64,000 bases of DNA from assembly GCA_030533445.1 (NCBI GenBank), contig CM060068.1, positions 37,813,510-37,877,509 on the forward strand, in the 5' to 3' direction. Position numbers and translations under genes: made by a program. The DNA is from Cyprinodon diabolis (taxonomy: Eukaryota > Chordata > Actinopteri > Cyprinodontiformes > Cyprinodontidae). Shown piece by piece: positions 17,678 through 29,218 of this stretch (its first letter is position 1; every line of letters begins with the position of its first letter). The notes beneath the pieces were generated by a model that was given only the letters and a program-made list of their open reading frames with translations, did not search any database and had not been told where the DNA came from.

Positions 17678-18810
17678 GAACACTGCGGCCAAACACAAGG
17701 CCCAGCAGATCACCTCCGTCGGAGGCTTGAGGAGCAAGACGCTCAGATCCATGGACATGCGCAAACCCTCCATGAGTTACATACCATGATTGAATACCAC
17801 AACCAAATGCTTCAAACATATGCTAGCTACATGGGCAATGCTAACGCCACGTCAGCGGCACGTCCAGTTCCGGATCCACTTCCGCCTCCGAGGTCACCGG
17901 TCATGACGTCATCTCCTGAATTCAGACCCAGTCTCCCTGAAAAATTCTCAGGTAACCAGAAGGATTGTAAGGGATTTTTGTTTCAATGTCGACTTATTTT
18001 TTAACACTCTCCTGGCAGTTTTTCAACTGATAGAAAAAAGATAACATTTATTTTGTCCCAACTCACTGGGCGAGCCCTAGAATGGGTGGAGGCAAGGTTC
18101 TCTTCTGAAGCCAGTTTCAGGTGTACTTTTTCTGATTTTGTCTCTGAATTTTCCCAGGTATTTAACCATGACTCTGATCAAACCATTGACTCCCGAGCTC
18201 TGCTAAATTTGAAACAGGGAAATTCCACAGTGGCGGAGTTTTCCATCGACTTCCGGGTCAAAGCCGCAGCCTCTGGATGGAACGAATGTGCACTTAAGAG
18301 TGCATATTTTAAGGCCCTAAATGAAAGTTGATATTGTCATTTAGGGCCTTAAAATATGCACTCTTAAGTGCACATTCGTTCCATGGTTCGTAGCTAGTTC
18401 ATCCTATCAAGGATGAACTAGCTACGCTCGACGAACCAGCTAGTTTAGAGGAATTGATCCGTTTAACCATTAGGTTGGACAACAGACTTCGAGCTAGAAG
18501 CAGCTCTAGAAAAAAAAGTCTACATATTTCTGTGCCTGCTCCTGCATTAAATAGTGCTTCTGTTTTTTCTGGATCCACAGAGCCTGTTTTCAAGCCAAAA
18601 TCTAAGAATCAGACTTATTCTGTTCCTGTCCAAGTCTCCCACTCAGATGGAACGGGGGTCGAACCCATGCAGATTGGACACACAAGGCTAACCCCTGAGG
18701 AAAGACAATGACGTTTCAGGGGCAATCTGTGTCTATATTGTGGTGAGACTGGTCATTTCATTGCTTCTTGCCCGGCTAAGTCAAAAGCCTGGGCCCGTCA
18801 GAGGAACTGA
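17672..18810 (+). pseudogene. gag: Gypsy gag, disrupted
   Basis: Starts ATGACAGAACACTGC at the last bases of the LTR. A coiled-coil N-terminus and a Sushi/PEG10-like capsid region (FRPSLPEKFSG, TGRALEWVEARF) are recognisable. Lesions: TAA at 18002-18004 where the frame otherwise continues; an insertion of about 85 bp made of inverted copies at 18325-18409; and TGA at 18709-18711 just before the CCHC knuckle (LCLYCGETGHFIASC). The frame ends at TGA 18808-18810. The element cannot make Gag. Confidence 0.88.
18277..18437. repeat. Double snap-back palindrome in gypsy gag
   Basis: Bases 18277-18324 and 18337-18384 are perfect 48-bp reverse complements around 12 bases. Bases 18390-18405 and 18410-18425 are perfect 16-bp reverse complements around 4 bases. 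GGTTCG at 18385-18390 extends the second copy as the complement of bases ending at 18437, with 7 bases missing. The gag frame reads KALNES before and DELATLDE after, so the material between is a templated insertion. Confidence 0.92.
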
Positions 18811-18827
18811 GGAGTCTGACGGGCCAT

Positions 18828-21800
18828 TTGAAAACTGAAAAGTCTCCTCATCTGATGCTACCTGCCACTCTTTTTTTCTCTAACCAGAATCTCACCTTGT
18901 CTGCTTTCGTTGACTCTGGATGTGAGCGTAACCTTATTGACTCTAACCTGGTCCAGCAGTTACAAATTGAAACAGTTCCGTTATCCAAGCCTCTCAGTGT
19001 CTCTGCTATTGATGGAAAGAAACTCCATCAAGTTACTCATCAAACACAACCTCTAGAGCTGTTAATCTCCGGTAATCATCGTGAGACATTAACCTTTTTT
19101 GTTTTTCCCTCTGCATGCTCTCCCTTGGTGCTTGGTTTTGAGTGGCTGGAGCGACATAACCCCCATATCAACTGGGCAGAACGCCACATTGAGTCTTGGT
19201 CTACTTCCTGCCATGAGACTTGTCTTTGTTCTGCAGCTCCCGCTGTTCAGTTCCCTAGAGGTAGGGGGGAGATGGACTCTCCTGACCTTACTTCTGTTCC
19301 TTCCGAGTATCATGATCTGGCTCCAGTTTTCAGCAAGGTCAGTGCTACGTCTCTTCCACCTCACAGACCATATGACTGTGCCATTGAGCTATTACCAGGT
19401 GCTCCCTTGCCCAGCAGTAGACTTTATAACATCTCCAAGCCTGAACGTGAGACCATGGAAAAATATATTAACGAGTCTCTAGCTGCTGGGATAATCCGTC
19501 CATCTTCTTCCCCTCTGGGTGCTGGTTTCTTTTTTGTGGGCAAGAAAGATGGTTCCCTACGACCCTGTATTGACTACAGAGGCCTTAACCAAATAACTGT
19601 CAAGAATAAATACCCACTTCCTTTACTAGCATCCACATTTGAACCTGTTCAGGGGGCTACAGTTTTCACCAAGCTCGATTTAAGAAACGCTTATCATCTT
19701 CTCCGGATAAGAGAAGGTGACGAATGGAAAACAGCCCTTAAGACCCCTTTAGGTCAATTTGAGTATCTGGTCATGCCTTTTGGTCTCACAAACGCTCCTG
19801 CATGTTTTCAAGCACTTGTCAATGATGTCCTCAGAGATTTTTTTTTATATTTTCGTGTTTGTTTACATTGATGACATTTTGATCTACTCCAAGAACCTTT
19901 CTGAGCATAAAAAACATGTCCGCTTGGTCCTTCAAAGACTTGGAAAATAAGCTTTTTGTTAAAGCTGAAAAATGTGAGTTTCAACAACCATCTGTCACCT
20001 TTTTAGGGTTTGTGCTCGAGGGTGGGCAGGTTAAGCCATCCGAAGACAAGATTAAGGCAGTTTTGGACTGGCCGACACCTGAGAACCGCAAACAGCTGCA
20101 GAGATTCCTTGGTTTTGCAAACTTCTACAGACGTTTCATCAGGAACTACAGTCAGACAGCTCTACCTCTCACAACTCTAACCTCTGTTAAAAGAGCCTTT
20201 CAATGGACTCCGGAGGCGCAAAGAGCCTTTGAGAAATTAAAGACCCTGTTTTCCAGAGCTCCTATTTTGATCCAGCCAGATCCTGCTAAACAGTTTATCC
20301 TTGAAGTGGATGCCTCTGACTCTGGTGTTGGTGCAGTGTTGTCCCAACAACTCGACTCTGATCAAAGGATTCACCCCTGTGCCTTTTTCTCCCGTAGACT
20401 CTCACCAGCAGAACAAAACTACGATGTTGGGGACCGTGAACTTCTAGCAATCAAACTCGCCTTGGAGGAGTGGAGACACGGGCTCGAGGGGGCCGAGCAT
20501 CCAGTTTTGGTGTGGACCGATCACAAGAACCTAGCTTATCTCCAGTCCGCCAAACAGGCTAACCCACGTCACTCCAGATGGTCTTTGTTTTTCTCCCGAT
20601 TCAATCTCATAATCTCTTACAGACCCGGTTCCAAGAACATCAAACTCGATTCTCTCTCTCGTCTTTATTCTGCTGATCAACCTGAGACGCCTGAACCTGT
20701 TCTTCCTGCCTCCTGTACTGTTGGAGTGGTTTCCTGGGAGATCACGGATCTCATCAACTCTGCCCTAGCTTCTGAACCTGATCCAGGTAACGGTCCTCCT
20801 AACAAGACCTATGTCCCTTCTTCTGTCAGATCCCGTTTGATCCAGTGGATGCATACAGCCAAGTTTTCCGCTCACCCGGGAGTGAGCCGAACAATCGCCC
20901 TGATTTCTAGACGTTTCTGGTGGCCATCTTTACACAAAAATGTAAAGGAGTACGTATTGGCATGTACCATCTGCGCCAGAAACAAAGCCTCACACCAACC
21001 ACCTTCTGGTCTGTTGCATCCCCTACCTGTTCCTGCTCGCCCATGGTCTCACATCGCCATCGATTTTGTCACTGGTCTCCCAATCTCCCGAGGTATGTCC
21101 ACCATTTTTACCATCGTCGACCGTTTCTCCAAGTCTTGTCATCTTATTCCCCTCAGAAAACTTCCCACGGCCTTCCAGACTTCACAGCTTCCTTTGAAGC
21201 ATGTCTTCCGGCTCCATGGAATCCCTCAGGAAATACTCTCTTACCGCGGTCCTCAGTTCATCTCCCAAGTCTGGAAGGCCTTCTGCTCCGCACTAAACTG
21301 TAAGTCGTCACTTACTTCTGGCTATCATTCACAGTCCAACGGGCAGACGGAGAGGATGAACCAACAGCTTGAGTCCACTCTCCGCTGCCTAACCTCAAAC
21401 AACCCCACTGACTGGAGTCAGTACCTAACCTGGATCGAGTACGCCCACAACTCTCTCAAATCAGCTTCCACCAGTTTATCCCCATTCCAGGTTAGTCTCG
21501 GTTATCAGCCTCCACTTTTTCCTGCAGACGAGAGAGAGATCTCGGTCCATTCAGTTCTTCCTGGTCCACTAAACGTTTTGCAGACTCCAAGAGACGCCCA
21601 GCCCCCCAGTACTCCATTGGCCAAGAGGTATGGCTCTCCACACGAGACATTCCCCTCAAGGGAATGTCTTGGAAACTGTCCCCGCGATTCATTGGCCCCT
21701 ACAAGGTAGCCCAGATTATAAACCCTTCTGCCGTACGTCTACACCTTCCTCCGAGTCTCCGTATCCATCCTACGTTCCACGTCTCCCAGATCAAGCCTGT

Positions 21801-22062
21801 TGTCTCTAGCCCCCTGTGCCCTCCATCCGACTCCCCTCCACCCGCCCTGGACATCGATGGACATCCTGCCTTCACCGTCCGCCGGATCGTGGACTCCCGT
21901 CGGCGAGGTCGCGGTTGGCAGTACCTCGTCGATTGGGAGGGCTACGGTCCGGAGGATCGCACATGGGTGCCTGGCTCTTACATCCTCGATCCTTCGCTGA
22001 TCGAGGAGTACGAGAGCTCCCTCCCGTCGACGTCTTCTGGACCGCCAAGAGGCGGTCGTTGA
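18828..22062 (+). pseudogene. pol: Gypsy pol (protease, RT, RNase H, integrase, chromodomain), frameshifted
   Basis: The first frame (18828-19871) has a protease with DSG ([13 protein letters not shown]) and reverse transcriptase up to [12 protein letters not shown] shift in a run of nine T near 19848-19856 moves the YIDD motif ([13 protein letters not shown]) to a second frame, and another shift near 19935-19945 moves the rest to a third (to 21709). That part holds RNase H ([21 protein letters not shown]) and integrase (HPGVSRT ... [25 protein letters not shown]). Near 21560-21600 a deletion and shift remove the start of the integrase C-terminal region. The last frame (21664-22062) ends in a chromodomain ([19 protein letters not shown]). 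Chromodomains guide integration to marked chromatin. Confidence 0.9.
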
Positions 22063-22073
22063 GAGGGGGGTAC
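22061..22073 (+). other. Gypsy polypurine tract
   Basis: GAGAGGGGGGTAC directly precedes the 3' LTR. Confidence 0.75.
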
Positions 22074-22784
22074 TGTTGGGATCTGGAGCTGTACCACTTT
22101 CCTCCAGCAGAGTGCGCCGTGGTTCTCCAAGGGCTGGAGTCTTCCAGCACACCTGAGGCGCATCTCCTCATCAGAGACCTGCCCTATATAACCAGCTGCC
22201 AGACCTTGTTTCGACGCCGCAGTGTTGACCTAGTTTGGTTAGCGACCTGAGCCTAGAACCTAGAATCTTTGCTGTCCCTTGAGTGAGATCTTGATCCTAA
22301 TTCTTCCTTGTTTTTGCCTCACAGGAAACCTGTCTCTACCTGAGGCTCTGGATGAGCTTAACCTGCCGAGATAGCCCTCGTGAGCCAAACCTGAAGATTC
22401 CTTTGTGGACTCCCCTGCTGCTCTTGGCTAAGAGCCTGAAACTCAGATCAAGGTCCGCCTTCAAAGTCAGAAACAAGACGCTGCAGCAACTCTTGGACTC
22501 TGCTGAACAAACAGTCTCTGGACCCAACAGTTCCTTCTCTCTCAAAGAGAAGCCCGGACACCCTCAAGGTATTCTGCTGAGTAAACAAGGACTCATAAAA
22601 CTCATCACTCCGTTGTCTAATCAAACTATCATCTCAGCAGACTCCAGTGTTCCAGCCCCGACCAGTTCCAGTTCCAGTTTATGATCTTGTGTTTTGTGCA
22701 AACCAAAATAAACTCTGTTAAACCTTTTACCCAGCCTCCGTTGTGTTCTGCATATGGGCTTGAAGCTTTAGACCCATCATGACA
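22074..22784 (+). repeat. Gypsy 3' LTR
   Basis: 711 bp, TGTTGGG to CATGACA, followed by the ATATG duplication at 22785-22789. It is an unbroken reference for the split 5' LTR. The open frame 22352-22684 is LTR sequence and not a recognised protein. Confidence 0.96.
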
Positions 22785-22789
22785 ATATG

Positions 22790-23360
22790 GAGAAAGGGAG
22801 AAATCTGGATGGATGGATGGATGGATGGATACTTTTCAACCTACTGTATTTTTTATGTTAAACATTATTTGATGGCCTTTGTGGCAGGGATGGAGATCCA
22901 TATTTTATGTCACACACAGAGTATACCTCTAGATAGATAGATGGATAGATAGATGTTGCAGTATCTATAACAACCCAAACACACAGCATTTCAGAATTAG
23001 ACATCCCCAGTTATTAATTTCATATACTCACCAGATCTGAATGCCCCGTTAAAAAACTTCACATCGCGTTCCCCCCTGATGTCATTTACGTTGAGTTGCA
23101 ATAAATGCTAAACTCTCTGCAGGTTCTTGTCTTTGTCGTCCGCTCTATTCAGCTGGCTTTAGAAACACACGGCGAGAAGGTGGGGGCTGGGTGGTGAGGG
23201 TTACGGGGGCGAGAAACGCAAAAGTAACGCAATAGTTACTTTTACTAGTAACTAGTTACTTTTACTGTGGAGTAACTCAGTTAGTAACTCAGTTACATTT
23301 TGGGAGAAGTAACTAATAACTATAACTAATTACTTTTTCAAAGTAACGTGCCCAACACTG
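22790..23360. mobile_element. hAT-like element, right fragment
   Basis: The end reads ...AAAGTAACGTGCCCAACACTG (to 23360), preceded by repeated AGTAACTAGTTACTTTTACT and GTAACTCAGTTAGTAACTCA motifs. This is a form I know from teleost non-autonomous hAT families. The gypsy element sits between this and the fragment at 2573-3055. (TGGA)n at 22807-22831 and (GATA)n at 22931-22954 lie inside. Confidence 0.55.
22807..22831. repeat. (TGGA)n microsatellite
   Basis: Six tandem TGGA units. Confidence 0.9.
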
Positions 23361-25007
23361 TTTATTGAACAGTATGTAATAATTTCATATTTAAAATACT
23401 TTCAGAAGTTTGAATTCTGAATATGACTTTTCCTTTAAAAGATTGAGTAAAACTATTTTTCACTATTGTCACTAAGATGCTTTAATGATATTGTCGGTGA
23501 TCCCACAGCTCTTCTCACAGAAAAATGTAAAAGAAAAAACAGCAATTTTATTTTTATTTTTTAGAAGTTATCTCCAAAGGCTTCTAAAACCATAATTATC
23601 AGAATTTACAGCCGCCTAGAGCCATAAAGGCTCCAGGAAAGAGAGAAATGTGACAACTGGAAGCAAGGATTTCTCTCAAGCAGTTTGACCTTTGTGCAGA
23701 GGATTAGTTGGTCAGTTGGAGACAGTGTGCAGGAGCTCCTTGTCTCAGACTAGTGTTTTTTTAAACCTGCCAATGCATTAATCAGCGAAACAGGAAGTAA
23801 CACTTTTAGGAGATCTGTTGGCACTGCCTCCTTATTTTCACTAATTAAAAGCATGTCTTAGCACAGTTGATTTGGTTATTTGACACGATGCTAAATGTTT
23901 AGATTGGAATGTTTTATTGAATCACTTTAATTGGACAGCATAGTTTAAGGCTCATTTCTATTGTTAAATGACACACTGAAGGAAATTGTTTTTCAAATAG
24001 GTTGCTTGTCCAATCAATCAGTCTGGCCTCCTGCTAACTGCAAGCCAAGGAAATAATGTCACTGACCACAGAAAAGTATTTCATATAAGCTCATATCCGG
24101 TCCAGTAGCTACGCCCTCTGTGGGGGTTTAAACTGGTGACCCCATCAGGGCTGCCAGCAGCAGCTTGTCAAGAAAGACTTATTAGAAAATATGACTTCCT
24201 TTGCTGTCATTTAGGTCATTTGTTGTTGTCTGCGATTAGTCATTTAGTATTAAAATTAAAAGCACATTTTAAATTCTATGTTCAACAGTTTCCACATTAT
24301 TTCATTGTTTAAAAAAAGGATTTTTGTAAGGAACCAGCTGGTAAAAGGGAGCTTGCTTCTCCTAATTTATAAAGTTGTACCTATACTGATTGTATTTCTT
24401 CCACAACAATCTGCCTGGTGACCAGCGAGTCTTTTCTATCTGTGGTTTTTGATACTGATTAGGTGTCAGTTTTTCCTTCCTTTCATAGGTTCATACTCGC
24501 TGAGGCCCCAAATCAGCAGTTTATAAGATAACTGATCAGCCTTATTAGAATGAGGTTAATGTGTCTTTATTAGATGTTACACTTTACTGTACAATAACCA
24601 TCATTTATAAATGGTAAATAGACAATTTGTTATTAATGAACAGAAAATTTATTAAGGTTTGATTAATCTATAAACTGCATCTACACCATTTATAAAATGT
24701 AAATAGATGATTTATTAAGCATAAAACTCACTGATGTAAGGGTTAGGGCTAAACTAACATGACAGGGCAATATGAGCTATTTACCTTTAAAAATGATGTA
24801 AATGCAGTTTATAAATGATTAGCAATCATTTATAAGTTATCTGCTGTTCATTAATAAATGGTCTCTGGCATTTCTAAAGGCTGTTTATGAGTGTTATTAT
24901 TATTATTAACCAACTCAAAGTTTGTTTGCATTGTTAAATGCTAAAAACATAATAGTCTACTAGACGAATCAAAGAGCAGATACAGAGTTGCAAGATGAAA
25001 TATATAA

Positions 25008-25016
<9 letters not shown>
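23361..25016. other. Non-coding DNA with an AT-rich palindromic repeat
   Basis: No gene recognised. Bases about 24570-24870 are rich in self-complementary blocks such as CATTTATAAATGG and CAGTTTATAAATGATT, suggesting an old miniature inverted-repeat element. A stretch near 24735-24765 matches about 33766-33796 on the other strand. Confidence 0.5.

Positions 25017-25082
<66 letters not shown>
25017..25082. repeat. (TA)n microsatellite
   Basis: About 32 TA units directly before the Tc1 element B; a shorter TA run follows it at 26331-26342. Confidence 0.95.
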
Positions 25083-25085
<3 letters not shown>

Positions 25086-26330
25086 TATATTGCCAAAAGT
25101 ATTTGCTCACCCATCCAAATTATTGGAATCAGGTGTTCCAATCACTTCCATGGCCACAGGTGTATAAATTCAAGCACCTAGGCATGCAGACTGTTTTTAC
25201 AAACATTTGTGAAAGAATGGGTCGCTCTCAGGAGCTCAGTGAATTCCAGCGTGGAACTGTGATAGGATGCCACCTGTGCAACAAATCCAGTCGTGAAATT
25301 TCCTCGCTCCTAAATATTCCACAGTCAACTGTCAGCTGTATTATAAGAAAATGGAAGTGTTTGGGAACGACAGCAACTCAGCCACGAAGTGGTAGGCCAC
25401 GTAAACTGACGGAGCGGGGTCAGCGGATGCTGAAGCGCATAGTGCGAAGAGGTCGCCAACTTTCTGCAGAGTCAATCACTACAGACCTCCAAACTTCATG
25501 TGGCCTTCAGATTAGCTCAAGAACAGTGCGCAGAGAGCTTCATGGAATGGGTTTCCATGGTCGAGCAGCTGCATCCAAGCCATACATAACCAAGTGCAAT
25601 GCAAAGCGTCGGATGCGGTGGTGTAAAGCACGCCGCCACTGGACTCTAGAGCAGTGGAGACGCGTTCTCTGGAGTGACGAATCGCGCTTCTCCATCTGGC
25701 AATCTGATGGACGGGTCTGGGTTTGGCGGTTGCCAGGAGAACGGTACTTGTCTGACTGCATTGTGCCAAGTGTAAAGTTTGGTGGAGGGGGGATTATGGT
25801 GTGGGGTTGTTTTTCAGGAGCTGGGCTTGGCCCCTTAGTTCCAGTGAAAGGAACTCTGAATGCTTCAGCATACCAAGACATTTTGGACAATTCCATGCTC
25901 CCAACTTTGTGGGAACAGTTTGGAGCTGGCCCCTTCCTCTTCCAACATGACTGTGCACCAGTGCACAAAGCAAGGTCCATAAAGACATGGATGACAGAGT
26001 CTGGTGTGGATGAACTTGACTGGCCTGCACAGAGTCCTGACCTCAACCCGATAGAACACCTTTGGGATGAATTAGAGCGGAGACTGAGAGCCAGGCCTTC
26101 TCGTCCAACATCAGTGTGCGACCTCACAAATGCGCTTCTGGAAGAATGGTCAAAAATTCCCATAAACACACTCCTAAACCTTGTGGACAGCCTTCCCAGA
26201 AGAGTTGAAGCTGTTCTAGCTGCAAAGGGTGGACCGACGTCATATTGAACCCTATGGATTAGGAACGGGATGTCACTTAAGCTCATATGTGAGTCAAGGC
26301 AGGTGAGCAAATACTTTTGGCAATATAGTG
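25083..26330 (+). mobile_element. Tc1/mariner element B, complete
   Basis: 1,248 bp with perfect 29-bp inverted repeats (starting CACTATATTGCCAAAAGTAT) flanked by TA on both sides. It encodes an intact transposase. The short inverted repeats differ from the long ones of element C. Confidence 0.97.
25217..26248 (+). CDS. Tc1 transposase, DD34E, intact
   Basis: 343 residues from ATG 25217 ([20 protein letters not shown]), the usual length for Tc1 transposases. The open frame extends upstream only through the TA repeat. The N-terminal half has two helix-turn-helix domains ([20 protein letters not shown]) joined by a GRPRKL AT-hook-like linker. The catalytic triad is Asp in WSDESRF, Asp in FQHDCAPVH and Glu in DLNPIEHLW, the last two separated by 34 residues. 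It ends KGGPTSY like related proteins. It cuts and pastes the element into TA sites. No lesion is seen, so it may be functional. Confidence 0.96.
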   Translation: MGRSQELSEFQRGTVIGCHLCNKSSREISSLLNIPQSTVSCIIRKWKCLGTTATQPRSGRPRKLTERGQRMLKRIVRRGRQLSAESITTDLQTSCGLQISSRTVRRELHGMGFHGRAAASKPYITKCNAKRRMRWCKARRHWTLEQWRRVLWSDESRFSIWQSDGRVWVWRLPGERYLSDCIVPSVKFGGGGIMVWGCFSGAGLGPLVPVKGTLNASAYQDILDNSMLPTLWEQFGAGPFLFQHDCAPVHKARSIKTWMTESGVDELDWPAQSPDLNPIEHLWDELERRLRARPSRPTSVCDLTNALLEEWSKIPINTLLNLVDSLPRRVEAVLAAKGGPTSY

Positions 26331-26332
26331 TA

Positions 26333-28338
26333 TATATATATACACTTTATTTTTTATATTTCTCATTTTTCAGTTAGTTTCATGAATTGCAATCTATTCA
26401 AACATTTTGTTACAGATTACATTCTATCTATCTATAATTTCAAATAAAATTTGAAAATATTAGAATGTGAATGAAATTAAGTGAAAAAATAAAGTCTAAC
26501 AGAAGAGGAGAGTAACTTTCATAACTTTTTATTTTTTAATGAGAAATTTTTCCCAGTTTTATTTATGGATTTCCTTTTTGTACATTTCAATTTATAAAAC
26601 ATGATCTTTGCTTGCAATAATTATAGGAAAAAAATTATTCAAAAAAGATGCTAGTAGCTTTGTGGCTTATTGTCAGCATTAGCCAAAATCCAAAAACAAA
26701 GACATAGAATGAACAAAGAAATAAATATTGGTAAAACTTTTGAGCGTGGGTATTGATTTAAGAAAAATCCACATATAGGTGTCTTCCGGACAGCTAAGTT
26801 AAATACGCTAATAATGAGCATATTAGCATGAGACTGCAAACAGCACAGAACAAGAGGGGTCTAGTGCACCAATTACTGGCCAGGAGGATTAAACTTGTAG
26901 CTATCCCCTTTAATTGAAAAAGGCTGGAATAGGAAACCTTCAGATGATGTGCACTTAGATCATATAGGTGGGATGCAATCATTATGTAACACTCATTCAG
27001 CTGCATCTAATGACAGAGATAAATATTTTGCTGGTTGTAGGACAACCAACAAAGCAGCATTAGGAGATGGAAGAATGAATAGAGATAGCATGGAGTGTTT
27101 TAAATGGGAGTTTAAACTGGTGAGGAAGGAAGTTTAATTATCCTTCAACATGAGGATGGGTTAAATTGATTTAAAATTCAGATTCAGTGAGACAGAATTA
27201 TATTGTCCAAATCAACTATTTTGTGTCTTTTTTTTATGTCTGAATTTCCAAACGAGACTATAATACAAAAACTTTCATTTAAAAGGCGTATGGGGATGTT
27301 TCATATATCATAACAGCAGCACTAACAAAAGAGGGATGCAGGACTACCTGTTTGAAGGATAATTTCTCCACAGGACGCAGACCGCTGCTGGCTTCTATTA
27401 GATGATCATGTCAATAAAGTGTCTAAAAGCACAGCTGGAAGAAGCTTGCCCTTCTGCTCTCAGCAGGAGCTGCCAGACATGGAGGTCACAAAAGAAAGAA
27501 CCAATCAATCAGGCACTTGAAGAGAAAATGGTGAGTGTGTTTATGCACACTCCAGCTGCTTCTTCCCTTTATCAGCTGGGCTGTAGGTGTGCATGTGCAC
27601 GCCCAGTTTTTATGGAGTTTTGTACGTTCGCAGACGGTTGTGTGTGTGACACATCCATCAGCGCTCACATTCAAAGTGTGTGTGTGAGAGAGACGCTCTT
27701 GCTACCAGCCGAGGCTTATCAGCACGGCGGGGGTTAAAGGTGCAGAGGTCACAGCCTGCATTCCACCACAGGTCAGGATTAGCTGATCCAAAATTAAAAA
27801 TCTAATTACATTGCTTATTAGATTATATTTTTATTCAAAACAACAACACTCTTCAAACACCCAATTCTAAAGCGTGTTTAAATGACAATAACAAGCACTT
27901 CACACCTATTTAAAGTTTAGACTTTGGATTTGACATGGCTCAAAAAAGTGAGCATAAAGTCAGGGATTTTTTCTCTTAAGCCTCCAGGCTTTAAACATGC
28001 TCAATATGAAATAGTATTCTTGAAATATAACAAAATTTTGATTTCTATAGATTTCAGTGACACTTTCAGCTCTAAATAAATTTGAGAGGAGGATCCAATG
28101 CCATATCTTTCCTCCAAGAGGTTGATTATTTCCTGTTTATTAGTGACTATTTCCACAATTTGGTGTTGAACTGAATGAAATGGCACATTTATAGTCCTGA
28201 CCTCAACCAGCTTGACTTGGCTTGTGTTTGCTGTCCCTGTGAGAATGATGGCTTGACTTCATCACAGAACTATTAAAGTGGAATAATGTATTGTTTTTTT
28301 AAATAGTCAATCTCTTTTGTCAGCAAACAATATCAATA
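26333..28338. other. Non-coding DNA, no gene recognised
   Basis: AT-rich, with only short open frames that have no recognisable product. A GT-rich stretch lies near 27625-27695. Confidence 0.5.
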
Positions 28339-28503
28339 TTAAGCCGGGCATACACTGTACGATTTTTTCAATCGTTGCACACAGCTACAGCTCATACTGT
28401 GCAGTTTCGTAGTGTGAGCTCCAAAAACCGCGCGGGACTTAGCTCCGCAGTGAGATGGAGCATTTCGGACTTGTCTATCTGGAAGCCAAACGAGTAGATG
28501 TAA

Positions 28504-29012
28504 GGCCAATTTATGCTTCTGAAGCATAGCCTCTGCAACCGTCAAATCTGTCTCTGTGCGCAACCATGCCCCTTGCGCAGAGGTTCTGCAACCGTGGTCG
28601 TACACCTCAAAAAATCCTGACTACGCATTGGACGGTCGCAAACCCGCATAGACCTCAGGCGGAAGTGACAAAAAGCAGCAGTGATTGGTCCTTGGTATGC
28701 CTTTTACGGCTGTCTGTGTGGTCATCCTTCTCGATTTGGTGCCGGGGAGCGCCATTTTTAAAAACCGAGGAACAATTACAATGGACAACCGACGAAAGGT
28801 TTCACTCCCGCCTGTACTGCCAAAGTTCTCGTGACCATCCACCGAAGTTCTCGCAGGTTCTCGAATTGCCTCCCCCTTGCGCTTTGGCGGGAAACTGCTG
28901 TGCGTCCCTAGAAATTCCACACGATGGTGCAGAAGCATACCAGCAAAACTAGTTTGCGACCAAGCAAGCAAGTGAAATTCGATGTGTGCGGTTGCAGAAG
29001 TATAATGTGCCC
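28504..29012. mobile_element. Probable miniature inverted-repeat element
   Basis: The left end GGCCAATTTATGCTTCTG and the complement of the right end GGGCACATTATACTTCTG agree at 14 of 18 positions. The left end resembles a Harbinger-type terminus common in fish. A clear target duplication is not seen. Confidence 0.45.
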
Positions 29013-29218
29013 TGTAGAAGAGGAATATGAAGCTCACTAGAGTGAAACACTCTAACTTGGAAATTTGTGCAATTTTTTGTGGTGAAGGCCCTAAAAAGAA
29101 AAGGTGATGACGTATTTGGACAAAGACATGGCTGGCTACTATGGTCTGCCAATTTTACAGAAAGAACTCAATTTCACTTGCATATCCGCCATGCTTCTGT
29201 GTTTTCATCTGAGAGGAA

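Larger units (their letters stand above)
3056..22784 (+). mobile_element. Chromodomain Ty3/gypsy (Sushi-like) retrotransposon, split by an ERV
   Basis: LTRs of 711 bp (TGTTGGG ... CATGACA) bound the element. The 5' LTR is interrupted at 3230/3231 by a 13.9-kb endogenous retrovirus. Gag starts at the very edge of the 5' LTR, followed by a CCHC knuckle (LCLYCGETGH), protease, reverse transcriptase, RNase H, integrase and a C-terminal chromodomain. This order and the knuckle context resemble the Sushi-ichi group known from pufferfish, the lineage related to mammalian PEG10/RTL genes. Gag and pol are broken by nonsense codons, frameshifts and a snap-back insertion. The two LTRs differ at about 8 positions by eye, so the insertion is fairly young but dead. 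Confidence 0.93.

Noticed and set aside
22352..22684. A 110-codon frame in the gypsy 3' LTR
   Set aside because: The 5' LTR copy has a stop in the equivalent frame and the region is LTR sequence; no protein family is recognised.
24735..24765. A match of about 30 bp to 33766-33796 on the opposite strand
   Set aside because: The identity does not extend, so it is only a trace of an old dispersed repeat; not enough for a separate feature.
24995..25216. An upstream extension of the Tc1 transposase frame through a YIYIYI-rich peptide
   Set aside because: It translates the (TA)n microsatellite and the inverted repeat; the true start is the ATG at 25217, as in related transposases.
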